From positions 1 to 12,728 of the forward strand of contig JAEZGB010000070.1 of the NCBI GenBank assembly GCA_023437485.1: DNA of 12,728 nucleotides, written 5' to 3'. Shown in pieces: positions 5,926 to 12,728 of this stretch; positions within the stretch are counted from its first letter, which is position 1; the number at the start of each line of letters is the position of its first letter. A model generated the notes under the pieces. The model did not search any database and was not told the DNA's origin. It worked only from the letters and a program-made list of their open reading frames with translations. Source of the stretch: Bacteroidota bacterium. Its GTDB lineage: Bacteria; Bacteroidota; Bacteroidia; Flavobacteriales; Flavobacteriaceae. The position numbers and the translations under genes were made by a program.

Positions 5926-8900
5926 CCTTTTCGATATTTAAAGCCGGCTTGTTGTCAGGTTCGATGTTGGCTTCCCGTTCCTGACGGCGCCTTTCGCGTT
6001 CGCGGCGTTTCATTTCCTTTTCCTCTTCGGTCCGGTGAAAGAGTTCCCGAAATTTGTTGTAATCCATCGTGATCACGAATGCCAGCCCGGTTTCCACAAC
6101 CTGGCCCTGCAACGCCACCTGATATTCATTTTTCCTGTAAGCCCGCACCATGTAGCGCCCGTCCTTGGTAAGTTGGTATTCGGCCGAAATATTCCCCGCG
6201 ATATTGTTCGCCTGCTCGTTTTGGTTTTGCTGGCCTTCGAGCCCAAAACTGCTGCCTACGGTTACGTTGAGCCTGTCGTCGAGCATTTTTTTGGAAACGC
6301 CCACATTGAGGTCAGTGCGGTTTTCCCGGATACCCGTGGTATAGTCCTCTGTGGATTCAAGTTCAAAATTAAGTTCGACGCCTTTGATCAGGTCGGCTGC
6401 GATATTGTTGAGTTGTTGCGACAGGATCTTGCTCACGCTTTGCCTTGCCATGGCCTCAGGCGATGCCGACCCGGCTTCACTCGCAAATGGATTTTCGCCA
6501 ATGAAGCGGTTGAGCAGCAACAGGGCAAATACCTGTTTGTTCATCTCGGCCGGGTCGCGGCGCATCTGCTCAAGTTTAGTCTGCGATACGGTGACAATCT
6601 CAGAGGATACCGCGTAATTGCCGTCGGGTAGTACAATGTCAAAAGTGATCACGGGCCTGAGCAGCGCGCCGTTCATTTTGAGATGCGTTTCAAACGGGAT
6701 CCGCTGTTTGTAAGTATTGCGTACTGACTGCGACACTCCGGCAAGTTGGTCGCCCACAAGATCGATCGGCGCCGCGTCTACGTTGTAAATTGCCGTGATA
6801 TCTATGGTGGCCTGAGTCGGTTCGCCATTCCAAATAATGTAACTGCCGGGCTTAATGTCAAATTTTCGGCGCAAAAGGTTAAACGACATTTCATAGGCAC
6901 CTTCAGTAAACTCGTATTTTCCGGTAAGGGTCGTCTTTCCGGAGCGGTCAATTCCGCCGGTAAGGTCGGCCTCGCCCTGAAGATTGAGATAGTCGCCGTT
7001 TCCTTTGTCGATAATTAACGAAAGCACCGCTTCCTTGACAATTTGGATGTGTACCGATACATCGACACCTCGAACCTCTGTTTTGTCCAGTTCATTTTTG
7101 AGGATGACGGTTTCCTGCAAGAGCATGTTTTGCTCATCGACGAATTCAACTATGCCTTCGCGGTCGGCAATTGAAGGGTCAGACTGCGGCAACACCACTG
7201 AAAAAGCGGTGTCTTCATTGATTTTGATATTGCCGCTAACCTCGGGAGAATCCAATGTGCCGTTAACCGCCAGGTCAGCGTCAAGGAAAAGATCGCCATA
7301 ATACAGATCGTTGTCGGACGCTTTCGAGTTGACAGCCCTGAAATTATAGGCGTTTACCGTAAGGTCGAAGCCAAAGTCACGATAATTTTGGGTGCGTACC
7401 CGGCCGTTCAGCACCAAATCGTTGCCCTTTTCATCTGAGATGGTAAAGCGGTCAAACCGAAGCCCCTCGGCGTCGATCGGGACGCGTTCATTAATGCCGC
7501 CAAAAAATGAATTGAGCTGGGTGACCCGCAATCCCACATCGTTAAAATTGAGGTCTCCCACCACCCGCGGTTGCGGAACTGTTCCCGTAATCCTGAACTG
7601 GCCTGAAAGGAATCCTTCGCCATCGGTAACCTGGCCAAATGTGAACCCCTGAGCGCTTTTCATCTGCAGCGCATTCATATCTAACTCCAGGTTCAACGCC
7701 TGACGGGTTGTTTGATACGTTCCAAAAATGCGCATGTCATTGCCTTCGCCGGTAAGCTGCACGTCAGCTCTTAAAAGGTCATTGGTGTGGTTGTCAACGC
7801 GGACGGCCAGATCACCGACGGGCTGGTCCTGAAACCGGAAGCCGGTAATGTCAAGATCGGCGATGAACTCGGGTTGGGTGCTCATGTTGCGGACCTGAGC
7901 AGTTCCGTTGAGTGTTCCGCCGGCCAAAGCATCCTTGCTGCTGATCATGTTGAAAAGCGTTTCCAGGTTAAAATCGGTGAACTCGAGCTCAAGTGGCGCG
8001 TTGAAATCCTGCGAAAGTGATTGCAGGCTGATGGAACTGTTCTCGTGCGAGAGTTGGAAATTGTCGGCAAAAATTCCGCTTTTGCCAAACCGAAGGCGGT
8101 TGTCAGGTGAGATGGTCCATTTTTCGTAATTCAGCACAAGGTTTTCAGGATCGATCCGGAGCTCGGTATCGCCATTGCGCGTCTCCAGATTGCCCGTAAC
8201 CGAATATTGCTCCTTTTTACCACTGTCGCGCAATACCAGGTTAAAGCTTGCAATATCATCCTTAAGGTCGCCGGTCAGGCTGGTAAAAGGCAGGCTGAAC
8301 TGGCCGGCCTGGATTCCGTCAACATTAAAGTCATATACCAGCGCGCCCTCTTTGGTGTCAATTTGCAGCGAAGCCCCTGAGATATTGTTTCCGGCATAAA
8401 CCAGCCTGGGAATCTCGCCGCCAACGCGAATCGTGTCGCCCTCTGAGTTGTAATGCCCCCTGATATTGAAAGGTTCAAGCCCGGTGAGTTGGGGCACGAT
8501 CTTGAAGATCACCGGATCGTCGTCAACGCGCAGGTCAAAGTCAAAATACTGGGGATCAGTTTGGCGGCGCGCTTTGTCGGGCGCGGGATTGTAATATTTG
8601 GCGATGGTATTGCCAATTGCGTCGGCAATCTGGGTGAGTTTGTATTTTCCCTCAATATCGGCTTTGAGAACCTGCGAGCGAATTTTCATGGTATTGCGCT
8701 CGGCGGTTGAGGTTGCCACAATGTTGATGCTGTCCAGGATCACCGGATCATCCCCTGCCAGAAACTGAATATGGTGCAGGCTTACGGTTCCGTTTAGGAA
8801 ATCCGGGTTGCTTTCGGGGATGTCGGCATCGATATTCCCGCGAATTTTCATGGGCCCGGCGTGGAGATTGAGTTTTTCAAGATCGGCGATATCCAGATTG

Positions 8901-10990
8901 AGCTTGAGCCTGACCGACGGGTATTCATCGTCAAAGCCGCCCCCGGCCTTAATTGTAAAATCAAGATTTGGATCGGCCATGCCCGCATCGAGATTATAAT
9001 TGCCATCGTCGATAGTACCGTCAAGCGCGAAATTCCGGTAGGTATAGCCAATGTACTGAGCGCTGTTGATGATGGTGCTGATTTTTGCCGTCGCCGATTT
9101 TGGCTGCAGTCCCGTACCGTCCACCCGGGCAGTCATCGTGACCCGGCCAATTGAATCATTCCCGATCAATTTTCCCAGGTCAAAATTGTCAACCGAAACA
9201 TCGGCATCGTAGCGTTCGCGATTTTTGCGCCGGCTGTCAAACAACGCTTTCACCCGGGCATCGCCATAGCTGGTAGAGAGAGCCAGGTTAGTGTTGAAGT
9301 TGTCCAGCGCTCCGCGAAAATCCCCGCGCGCCGAAACCTGGCCCGGAAGTGTGATGTTCCCCGGCAGGGTTCCGTTGGGTACAATGCCTACAATATCCGT
9401 CCGGGTAGTTTGCAAGTTATTGATCTTCACGTCAAAGTAGGCACGCTTGACATCGGGAAGCCCGGTAATCCTTCCGCTGGCCGAAAGCGCCGTGTTGCCG
9501 ATCCCGCTGATCTGAAGATCAGGGAAACGGATATCATTAATCTTCCCCAGGATTCGGGTGTTTAGCCGTAACACCGCGTTTGGATTGCTTTTAAATGGAT
9601 TTGATACCTGTAAATCCGGGGCAAAGAGCAGTATGTCGGCAAAACTGATTCGGCTGTTGCGAATATCAGCGTCAATGTATATTTCGCCCGGCGAGGAGGT
9701 GAGTGATTCCCTTGACGGATATTTGACCGCAATTTTTTCCCTAAGGGAGGTGCGGTTGGTTTCTAATTCCAAATTGTTGAGGTAGGCTCCTTGTTCGCCG
9801 TAAAAAAACTCGGTGCTGAGTTCTCGCAGGTCAAGCCCCGAAGCTTCGCGAACCGCAAACCGGTCAATTCTGCCCGCAATCGTATCGTCGGAGTAAAGCA
9901 GGTTTTCAGCATTAAGGTCAAAGTGTGAAATATCCAGGTGCCGATAATCGATTCCCCGCGGGCTTTGGCGGTAATTGTCATCGTCATATTTAAACTCGAT
10001 TCCTCTCACGCTGGCCTGGTCCAGGGCAACTTTCCATCCCGTTTTCCTGATGGCGGTGGTGTCGGTTTCAGGAATTTTGATCTCCTTGTCAAATTTGCCT
10101 ATCGCCAGATTGCCTTTCAGGTCCTCCAAATCAAATTTTTTCAGTTCAATGAGCTGCCGGTTCATGTCAACCCGGTTGAACTCCATCAGCAATTTACCCA
10201 ATTTTACTCCTGTATTGAGCCGCGTTCCCTTGTTGTCATACCCCAGGCTGATGCGTGACAGCGCGATGGTGCCCAATTCAATCCTGAAATCGGGCCGCCT
10301 GGAAATGGTGTCTACCACTTCAACCGAAGTTTCGGCAATTTCTTCCACAATTCCCTGGTTGAGCATCACGTCAAGCCCGTCAAGCCTGATGCGGGGAATG
10401 TTGAATTTCATCTTCGGAAGGTTAAATTCCCTGAAGTGCGTGTCAAAATGGATCAATTTGACCCGGATATCATTTCGGGTGATGGCATCGTTCCATCTAA
10501 AGGTAATATCGTCAAGGTTTAACCGGTCAACCGAAATCTTCATCGGTTCGGATTGGGCAGTATCATTCGGGGTTGCGAAAGCATCAATGATATAGTCAAA
10601 ATTAAACACTGAATCGCGGTCGCGGCTTATGTTCGCCACAGCGCCCTGCAAGTCGACCGAGTGAATTTCCAGTTCATTTGAAAGAAGTTTGATAAGGCTG
10701 ATGTTCACCGATAACCTTTTTCCCGAAAGCAAGGTGTCCTGCTTCTGGTCTTCAAAGTAGAAATCCTCGAGGATTACTTTTTTGGGCAGGCCGATGGTAA
10801 TGCGGTCCAGGCGTACTTCAGTACCGATTTTTTCCTCGAGGTAGGCAACCGCTTTATCCTTTACAAAATTTTGCACCAAAGGAACTTGAAGCAAAAGCAC
10901 GATTAACAGGAAAAGCCCGATGACGGAGCCCAGAACCCATAGCAGGATCCGCAATCCCTTTTTAAAATACCTGGTAGTTTTTTCTGACAT
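5915..10990 (-). CDS. tamB: TamB, AsmA-like translocation/assembly module (DUF490)
   Basis: 1691 residues. After a short basic cytoplasmic tail (KTTRYFKKGLR) a single membrane helix (about 15-34) anchors the protein in the inner membrane. The rest is predicted periplasmic and rich in short beta strands with recurring D/N-L-x-L and G-x-L patterns, as in the long beta-taco groove of TamB/AsmA-like proteins that bridges the two membranes. The C-terminal DUF490/TamB domain is recognisable from about 1200; a characteristic stretch is YEMSFNLLRRKFDIKPGSY near 1370. The last 39 residues, from RTEEEKEMKRRERERRRQE onward, form a highly charged, probably helical tail. The length is near the upper end for the family, as is common in Bacteroidota. 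The ATG at 10988-10990 directly precedes the membrane helix. tamL follows with an 11-base overlap. The pair should act in outer-membrane biogenesis, possibly including phospholipid transport as proposed for AsmA-like proteins. Confidence 0.95.
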   Translation of the reverse strand: MSEKTTRYFKKGLRILLWVLGSVIGLFLLIVLLLQVPLVQNFVKDKAVAYLEEKIGTEVRLDRITIGLPKKVILEDFYFEDQKQDTLLSGKRLSVNISLIKLLSNELEIHSVDLQGAVANISRDRDSVFNFDYIIDAFATPNDTAQSEPMKISVDRLNLDDITFRWNDAITRNDIRVKLIHFDTHFREFNLPKMKFNIPRIRLDGLDVMLNQGIVEEIAETSVEVVDTISRRPDFRIELGTIALSRISLGYDNKGTRLNTGVKLGKLLMEFNRVDMNRQLIELKKFDLEDLKGNLAIGKFDKEIKIPETDTTAIRKTGWKVALDQASVRGIEFKYDDDNYRQSPRGIDYRHLDISHFDLNAENLLYSDDTIAGRIDRFAVREASGLDLRELSTEFFYGEQGAYLNNLELETNRTSLREKIAVKYPSRESLTSSPGEIYIDADIRNSRISFADILLFAPDLQVSNPFKSNPNAVLRLNTRILGKINDIRFPDLQISGIGNTALSASGRITGLPDVKRAYFDVKINNLQTTRTDIVGIVPNGTLPGNITLPGQVSARGDFRGALDNFNTNLALSTSYGDARVKALFDSRRKNRERYDADVSVDNFDLGKLIGNDSIGRVTMTARVDGTGLQPKSATAKISTIINSAQYIGYTYRNFALDGTIDDGNYNLDAGMADPNLDFTIKAGGGFDDEYPSVRLKLNLDIADLEKLNLHAGPMKIRGNIDADIPESNPDFLNGTVSLHHIQFLAGDDPVILDSINIVATSTAERNTMKIRSQVLKADIEGKYKLTQIADAIGNTIAKYYNPAPDKARRQTDPQYFDFDLRVDDDPVIFKIVPQLTGLEPFNIRGHYNSEGDTIRVGGEIPRLVYAGNNISGASLQIDTKEGALVYDFNVDGIQAGQFSLPFTSLTGDLKDDIASFNLVLRDSGKKEQYSVTGNLETRNGDTELRIDPENLVLNYEKWTISPDNRLRFGKSGIFADNFQLSHENSSISLQSLSQDFNAPLELEFTDFNLETLFNMISSKDALAGGTLNGTAQVRNMSTQPEFIADLDITGFRFQDQPVGDLAVRVDNHTNDLLRADVQLTGEGNDMRIFGTYQTTRQALNLELDMNALQMKSAQGFTFGQVTDGEGFLSGQFRITGTVPQPRVVGDLNFNDVGLRVTQLNSFFGGINERVPIDAEGLRFDRFTISDEKGNDLVLNGRVRTQNYRDFGFDLTVNAYNFRAVNSKASDNDLYYGDLFLDADLAVNGTLDSPEVSGNIKINEDTAFSVVLPQSDPSIADREGIVEFVDEQNMLLQETVILKNELDKTEVRGVDVSVHIQIVKEAVLSLIIDKGNGDYLNLQGEADLTGGIDRSGKTTLTGKYEFTEGAYEMSFNLLRRKFDIKPGSYIIWNGEPTQATIDITAIYNVDAAPIDLVGDQLAGVSQSVRNTYKQRIPFETHLKMNGALLRPVITFDIVLPDGNYAVSSEIVTVSQTKLEQMRRDPAEMNKQVFALLLLNRFIGENPFASEAGSASPEAMARQSVSKILSQQLNNIAADLIKGVELNFELESTEDYTTGIRENRTDLNVGVSKKMLDDRLNVTVGSSFGLEGQQNQNEQANNIAGNISAEYQLTKDGRYMVRAYRKNEYQVALQGQVVETGLAFVITMDYNKFRELFHRTEEEKEMKRRERERRRQEREANIEPDNKPALNIEKDED

Positions 10991-11060
10991 ATTAATTGCG
11001 GCACGGACCTTCGCGCAGGAACGTACACAATCAAAGTTGCCGTTAATTCATCGCAATCGC

Positions 11061-11089
11061 CTTACATAATTTTTAAATTATGTTGTAAG
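11061..11089. repeat. Palindromic hairpin sequence upstream of tamB
   Basis: CTTACATAATTT (11061-11072) and AAATTATGTTGTAAG (11075-11089) form a 12-bp stem with a three-base bulge and a two-base loop. No T run follows on the minus strand, so it is not a convincing terminator for the response regulator gene upstream. It sits 70 bases before the tamB ATG and could be an operator or a leader hairpin. The same words recur upstream of the glycosyltransferase gene. Confidence 0.5.
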
Positions 11090-11122
11090 ATTTTTAGCAG
11101 TTCGTTAAGGTTGCAGGAAACT

Positions 11123-11608
11123 TTAGGCGACTGCGAAAACAAAGGCGCCGCGGTCAGGGCGCGCCTGGATGTTGGAAGGGTCAAGTTGCAGCAATTCGCG
11201 CACCGTCTTTTTAAGGTGTGAAAATGATGTCGGTTTTGTGACGTAGCGGTTCGCGCCCAATTCAAAAGTATCATCGATATCGCGCTTGCTTGACGATGTG
11301 GAATAAATAAGTACGGGTAAATCCCTCAAACGTTCATCGCGCCGAATCTCCCGCAGGCATTCCTTCCCGCCTTTTTCAGGCATGTTCAAATCCAGGAAGA
11401 GGCAGTCAGGGAGTTCTTCCAGCGAACGAAGCTTTTTCATGAGTTTGGCACCGTTTGCCACACATTCTATTTGAGCGCCACATTCATGGACGGCTTCAGC
11501 AAATAGCTCGCGGTCATCCGGATCGTCATCAGCAAGCAGGATCATGTAGTTTTTTTGCACGCAGGCGTGGTTTTGATGTAAAGCTATTAAAAATTCCGGA
11601 TTTTCCAT
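11123..11608 (-). CDS. Single-domain response regulator (second of a tandem pair)
   Basis: A CheY-type receiver with no output domain, 161 residues from the ATG at 11606-11608. The phosphorylation machinery is complete: acidic pocket D27-D29 (LADDDPDD), phosphoacceptor D73 in FLDLNMP, switch residue T104 in IYSTS, and K125 in VTKP. The DDDPDD and DLNMPEKGG wording is typical of Rcp1-like receivers that work with histidine kinases or phytochrome-like sensors in Bacteroidota. The start is uncertain. The receiver fold begins near residue 22, so a GTG at 11560 (VQKNYMILLADDD) or the ATG at 11545 would fit the family better. The ATG at 11608 leaves only 20 bases after the preceding gene. The tail after about residue 142 (DPSNIQARPDRGAFVFAVA) is short and of no known type. 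No kinase gene lies in this window. Confidence 0.88.
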   Translation of the reverse strand: MENPEFLIALHQNHACVQKNYMILLADDDPDDRELFAEAVHECGAQIECVANGAKLMKKLRSLEELPDCLFLDLNMPEKGGKECLREIRRDERLRDLPVLIYSTSSSKRDIDDTFELGANRYVTKPTSFSHLKKTVRELLQLDPSNIQARPDRGAFVFAVA

Positions 11609-11628
11609 CGTATTGCGTGAGAGTTCGC

Positions 11629-12033
11629 TTAGCTTTTATTTGTGGGAAGGATTTTGGCAAGTGTCTCTTCAAGCTCCTTCATGCTTGATGCTTTGACAAC
11701 CAGATCTTTGGCTCCGTGCTGGCGTCCTTTCTCGACGGTTTGGGGATCAGTGTAGGTAGAGTAGAGGTAAACGGGTACATTCTTGACTTTTGAAATTTTT
11801 TTGATTTCAACCAGGCATTCGATCCCGTTCATCCGCGGCATGTTGACGTCGACGAAGATAAAATACGGGTTCAGGCTTTGGTCGCCCTTGATCTTTTCAA
11901 TAGCGTGCACGCCGTCGTTGGCCGTCACTACATCAATGTCCAATCCAAGGTGTTGGATGGCGTGCGCAAAGATTTCCTGATCTTCGATATCATCGTCAAT
12001 GAGCATGCAGGTTATTCGTTGTTTTTCGGACAT
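11629..12033 (-). CDS. Single-domain response regulator (first of a tandem pair)
   Basis: 134-residue CheY-like receiver without an output domain. Key residues are present: D13-D15 (MLIDDDIED), phosphoacceptor D62 in FVDVNMPRMNG, T93 in LYSTYT, and K114 in VVKASS. The proline that usually follows this lysine is replaced by alanine; the paralogue downstream keeps KP. I chose the ATG at 12031-12033, which gives an 11-base gap after pncC. An ATG at 12076-12078 is in frame but would add 15 poorly conserved basic residues and overlap pncC by more than 30 bases. It is clearly related to the next gene in architecture but diverged, so the pair may be an old duplication or two separate inputs to one pathway. 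It probably signals by protein-protein contact, since it has no DNA-binding domain. Confidence 0.9.
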   Translation of the reverse strand: MSEKQRITCMLIDDDIEDQEIFAHAIQHLGLDIDVVTANDGVHAIEKIKGDQSLNPYFIFVDVNMPRMNGIECLVEIKKISKVKNVPVYLYSTYTDPQTVEKGRQHGAKDLVVKASSMKELEETLAKILPTNKS

Positions 12034-12044
12034 TTTTGAATTGA

Positions 12045-12542
12045 TTAGGAATGTAATTTTTTTACGATGAGTTCGCAACCCTTGTCAATGGCCTGCAGGA
12101 TGATTTCTTCCTGGCTCCCGTTAAAAATTTCGGTGTGCGATATGGCGGTTTCTGGTAATATGATGTGCAGGAACATGGTCCCGACAGGCTTACTGTCAGT
12201 TTCACTTCCGCCAGGCGAGGCCAGCCCGGTAATCGCGACCAGCACCTCGGCATCAAACTGCGTTCGGAGGTTTTCGGCCAGCGCCCGGGTTACCTCGGCC
12301 GATTCGGCGGTATGGTCACAAATCAGGCTTTCCGGTACATTCAGCAGTGAAGTCTTGACACCGGCATCATAACATACAATTCCGCCCATCAGGACGAACC
12401 CGGATTTTGGTACCAGCGCCAGTTCTGAAGCAAAGCGCCCGGCGGTGGCGCTTTCAGCAAAAGCAATCCTTAAATTTTGCCGGACAAGGGCGGCGACGCA
12501 TTCTTTGACAATTTTGCTTGGCATACCGTAAAATTGCTGCAA
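12045..12542 (-). CDS. pncC: CinA C-terminal domain protein, nicotinamide-nucleotide amidohydrolase (PncC type)
   Basis: 165 residues forming a stand-alone CinA C-terminal domain, without the N-terminal MoCF-like domain of full CinA. This family deamidates nicotinamide mononucleotide to nicotinic acid mononucleotide, a salvage step of the pyridine nucleotide cycle in the cytoplasm. Signature motifs are present: AESATAG (29-35) with S31 as the expected catalytic serine, GGIVCYDAGVK (53-63) and ITGLASPGG (104-112), followed by KPVGT (118-122). The usual AESCTGG is slightly altered to AESATAG. The start may be the ATG at 12542 or the one at 12524 (MPSKIVKE); the second gives 159 residues, closer to stand-alone PncC proteins. 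It is the first gene before the two response regulators, 11 bases from the next, so probably one transcript; a functional link between them is not evident. Confidence 0.9.
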   Translation of the reverse strand: MQQFYGMPSKIVKECVAALVRQNLRIAFAESATAGRFASELALVPKSGFVLMGGIVCYDAGVKTSLLNVPESLICDHTAESAEVTRALAENLRTQFDAEVLVAITGLASPGGSETDSKPVGTMFLHIILPETAISHTEIFNGSQEEIILQAIDKGCELIVKKLHS

Positions 12543-12557
12543 TATCCCACGGCAGGA

Positions 12558-12569
12558 CTTACATCATTT
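12558..12569 (-). promoter_or_regulatory. AAATnATGTAAG word upstream of pncC
   Basis: Reading AAATGATGTAAG on the minus strand, this copy differs at one position from words upstream of the glycosyltransferase (3182-3193) and tamB (11061-11072), all in the gene direction. It lies 15 bases before the ATG at 12542, or 33 before the ATG at 12524. Function is unknown. No clear promoter was seen for pncC in the 155-base gap to the tRNA. Confidence 0.3.
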
Positions 12570-12659
12570 TTCCAAAAGCTTATATGTTTATAGACATCGG
12601 AAAAGTAGTGTTAGGTTATGCCCGAAAATTTTGCACGAGTATTTTTTTTAAAAAATATC

Positions 12660-12689
12660 TTGACGATTCAGTAATTCGTCGTATATTTG
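12660..12689 (+). promoter_or_regulatory. Bacteroidota-type promoter of the initiator tRNA gene
   Basis: TTG at 12660-12662 and TATATTTG at 12682-12689 are separated by exactly 19 bases, matching the primary sigma-factor consensus TTG-N19-TAnnTTTG at every fixed position. Directly upstream lies an A/T run (12641-12658, eight T's then six A's) that could act as an UP-like element. The tRNA begins eight bases after the -7 box, so the 5' leader is only a few bases at most. Confidence 0.85.
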
Positions 12690-12697
12690 CACCATAC

Positions 12698-12728
12698 CGC
12701 GGGATAGAGCAGTAGGCAGCTCGTCGGG
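12698..12728 (+). tRNA. Initiator tRNA-Met (5' part; cut by window edge)
   Basis: The last 31 bases fit the 5' part of a tRNA: acceptor strand CGCGGGA, bases 8-9 TA, D-stem GAGC/GCTC around an AGTAGGCA loop, base 26 G, then the 5' side of the anticodon stem TCGGG. The anticodon lies beyond the edge. Two features point to the initiator: the 5' base is C, which in bacterial initiators faces A72 unpaired, and positions 29-31 are GGG, one side of the three G-C pairs that bring the initiator to the ribosomal P site. The sequence also closely resembles known bacterial tRNA-fMet genes. Confidence 0.9.

Noticed and set aside
6035..6631. A 198-codon open frame on the plus strand
   Set aside because: It is antisense to the TamB C-terminal domain, whose minus-strand frame encodes recognisable DUF490 motifs; the plus-strand product shows no family features.
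9975..10595. A 206-codon open frame on the plus strand
   Set aside because: It is antisense to the N-terminal third of tamB. The serine/leucine-rich product is typical of a shadow frame of beta-strand-rich coding DNA.
11061..11089. The palindrome as an intrinsic terminator for the second response regulator
   Set aside because: On the minus strand the stem is followed by GCGATTGCG with no T run; on the plus strand, where a short T run follows, there is no gene to terminate.

Overview
The window looks like chromosomal DNA of a member of the Bacteroidota, class not resolved. Three things point there: a tamB gene followed by a tamL gene that encodes a lipoprotein form of the Omp85 protein; a tRNA promoter that fits the Bacteroidota consensus TTG-N19-TAnnTTTG exactly; and genes that lack clear Shine-Dalgarno sequences. 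All protein genes lie on the minus strand, so they are transcribed from right to left. The only gene seen on the plus strand is a partial tRNA at the right edge.

Right to left, the layout is as follows. At 12698 the first 31 bases of an initiator tRNA-Met begin, just behind a strong promoter. Divergent from it is a compact group: a CinA/PncC-type deamidase (pncC) and two single-domain response regulators. After a 132-base gap that holds a long palindrome come tamB (1691 codons) and tamL, which overlap by 11 bases. They should encode an envelope-spanning AsmA-like bridge and its outer-membrane Omp85 partner. The tamL transcript probably ends at a hairpin terminator at 3484-3526.

The largest non-coding stretch is 3098-3636. 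It holds a perfect 15-bp inverted repeat that bounds a structured segment of about 290 bp, a likely small RNA with its own terminator on the plus strand, the tamL terminator, and repeated AATAATGTAA-type words in front of the next operon. That operon is a tightly overlapping trio: a GT4-like glycosyltransferase, UDP-galactopyranose mutase (glf), and a clan GH-A (family 1-like) glycosidase that runs off the left edge. Together they suggest synthesis and trimming of a galactofuranose-containing surface glycan.

The genes themselves belong to known families. The parts I could not match to anything known are the inverted-repeat/small-RNA segment at 3301-3590, and a 12-base word (AAATnATGTAAG, read in the gene direction) that occurs upstream of all three minus-strand operons.
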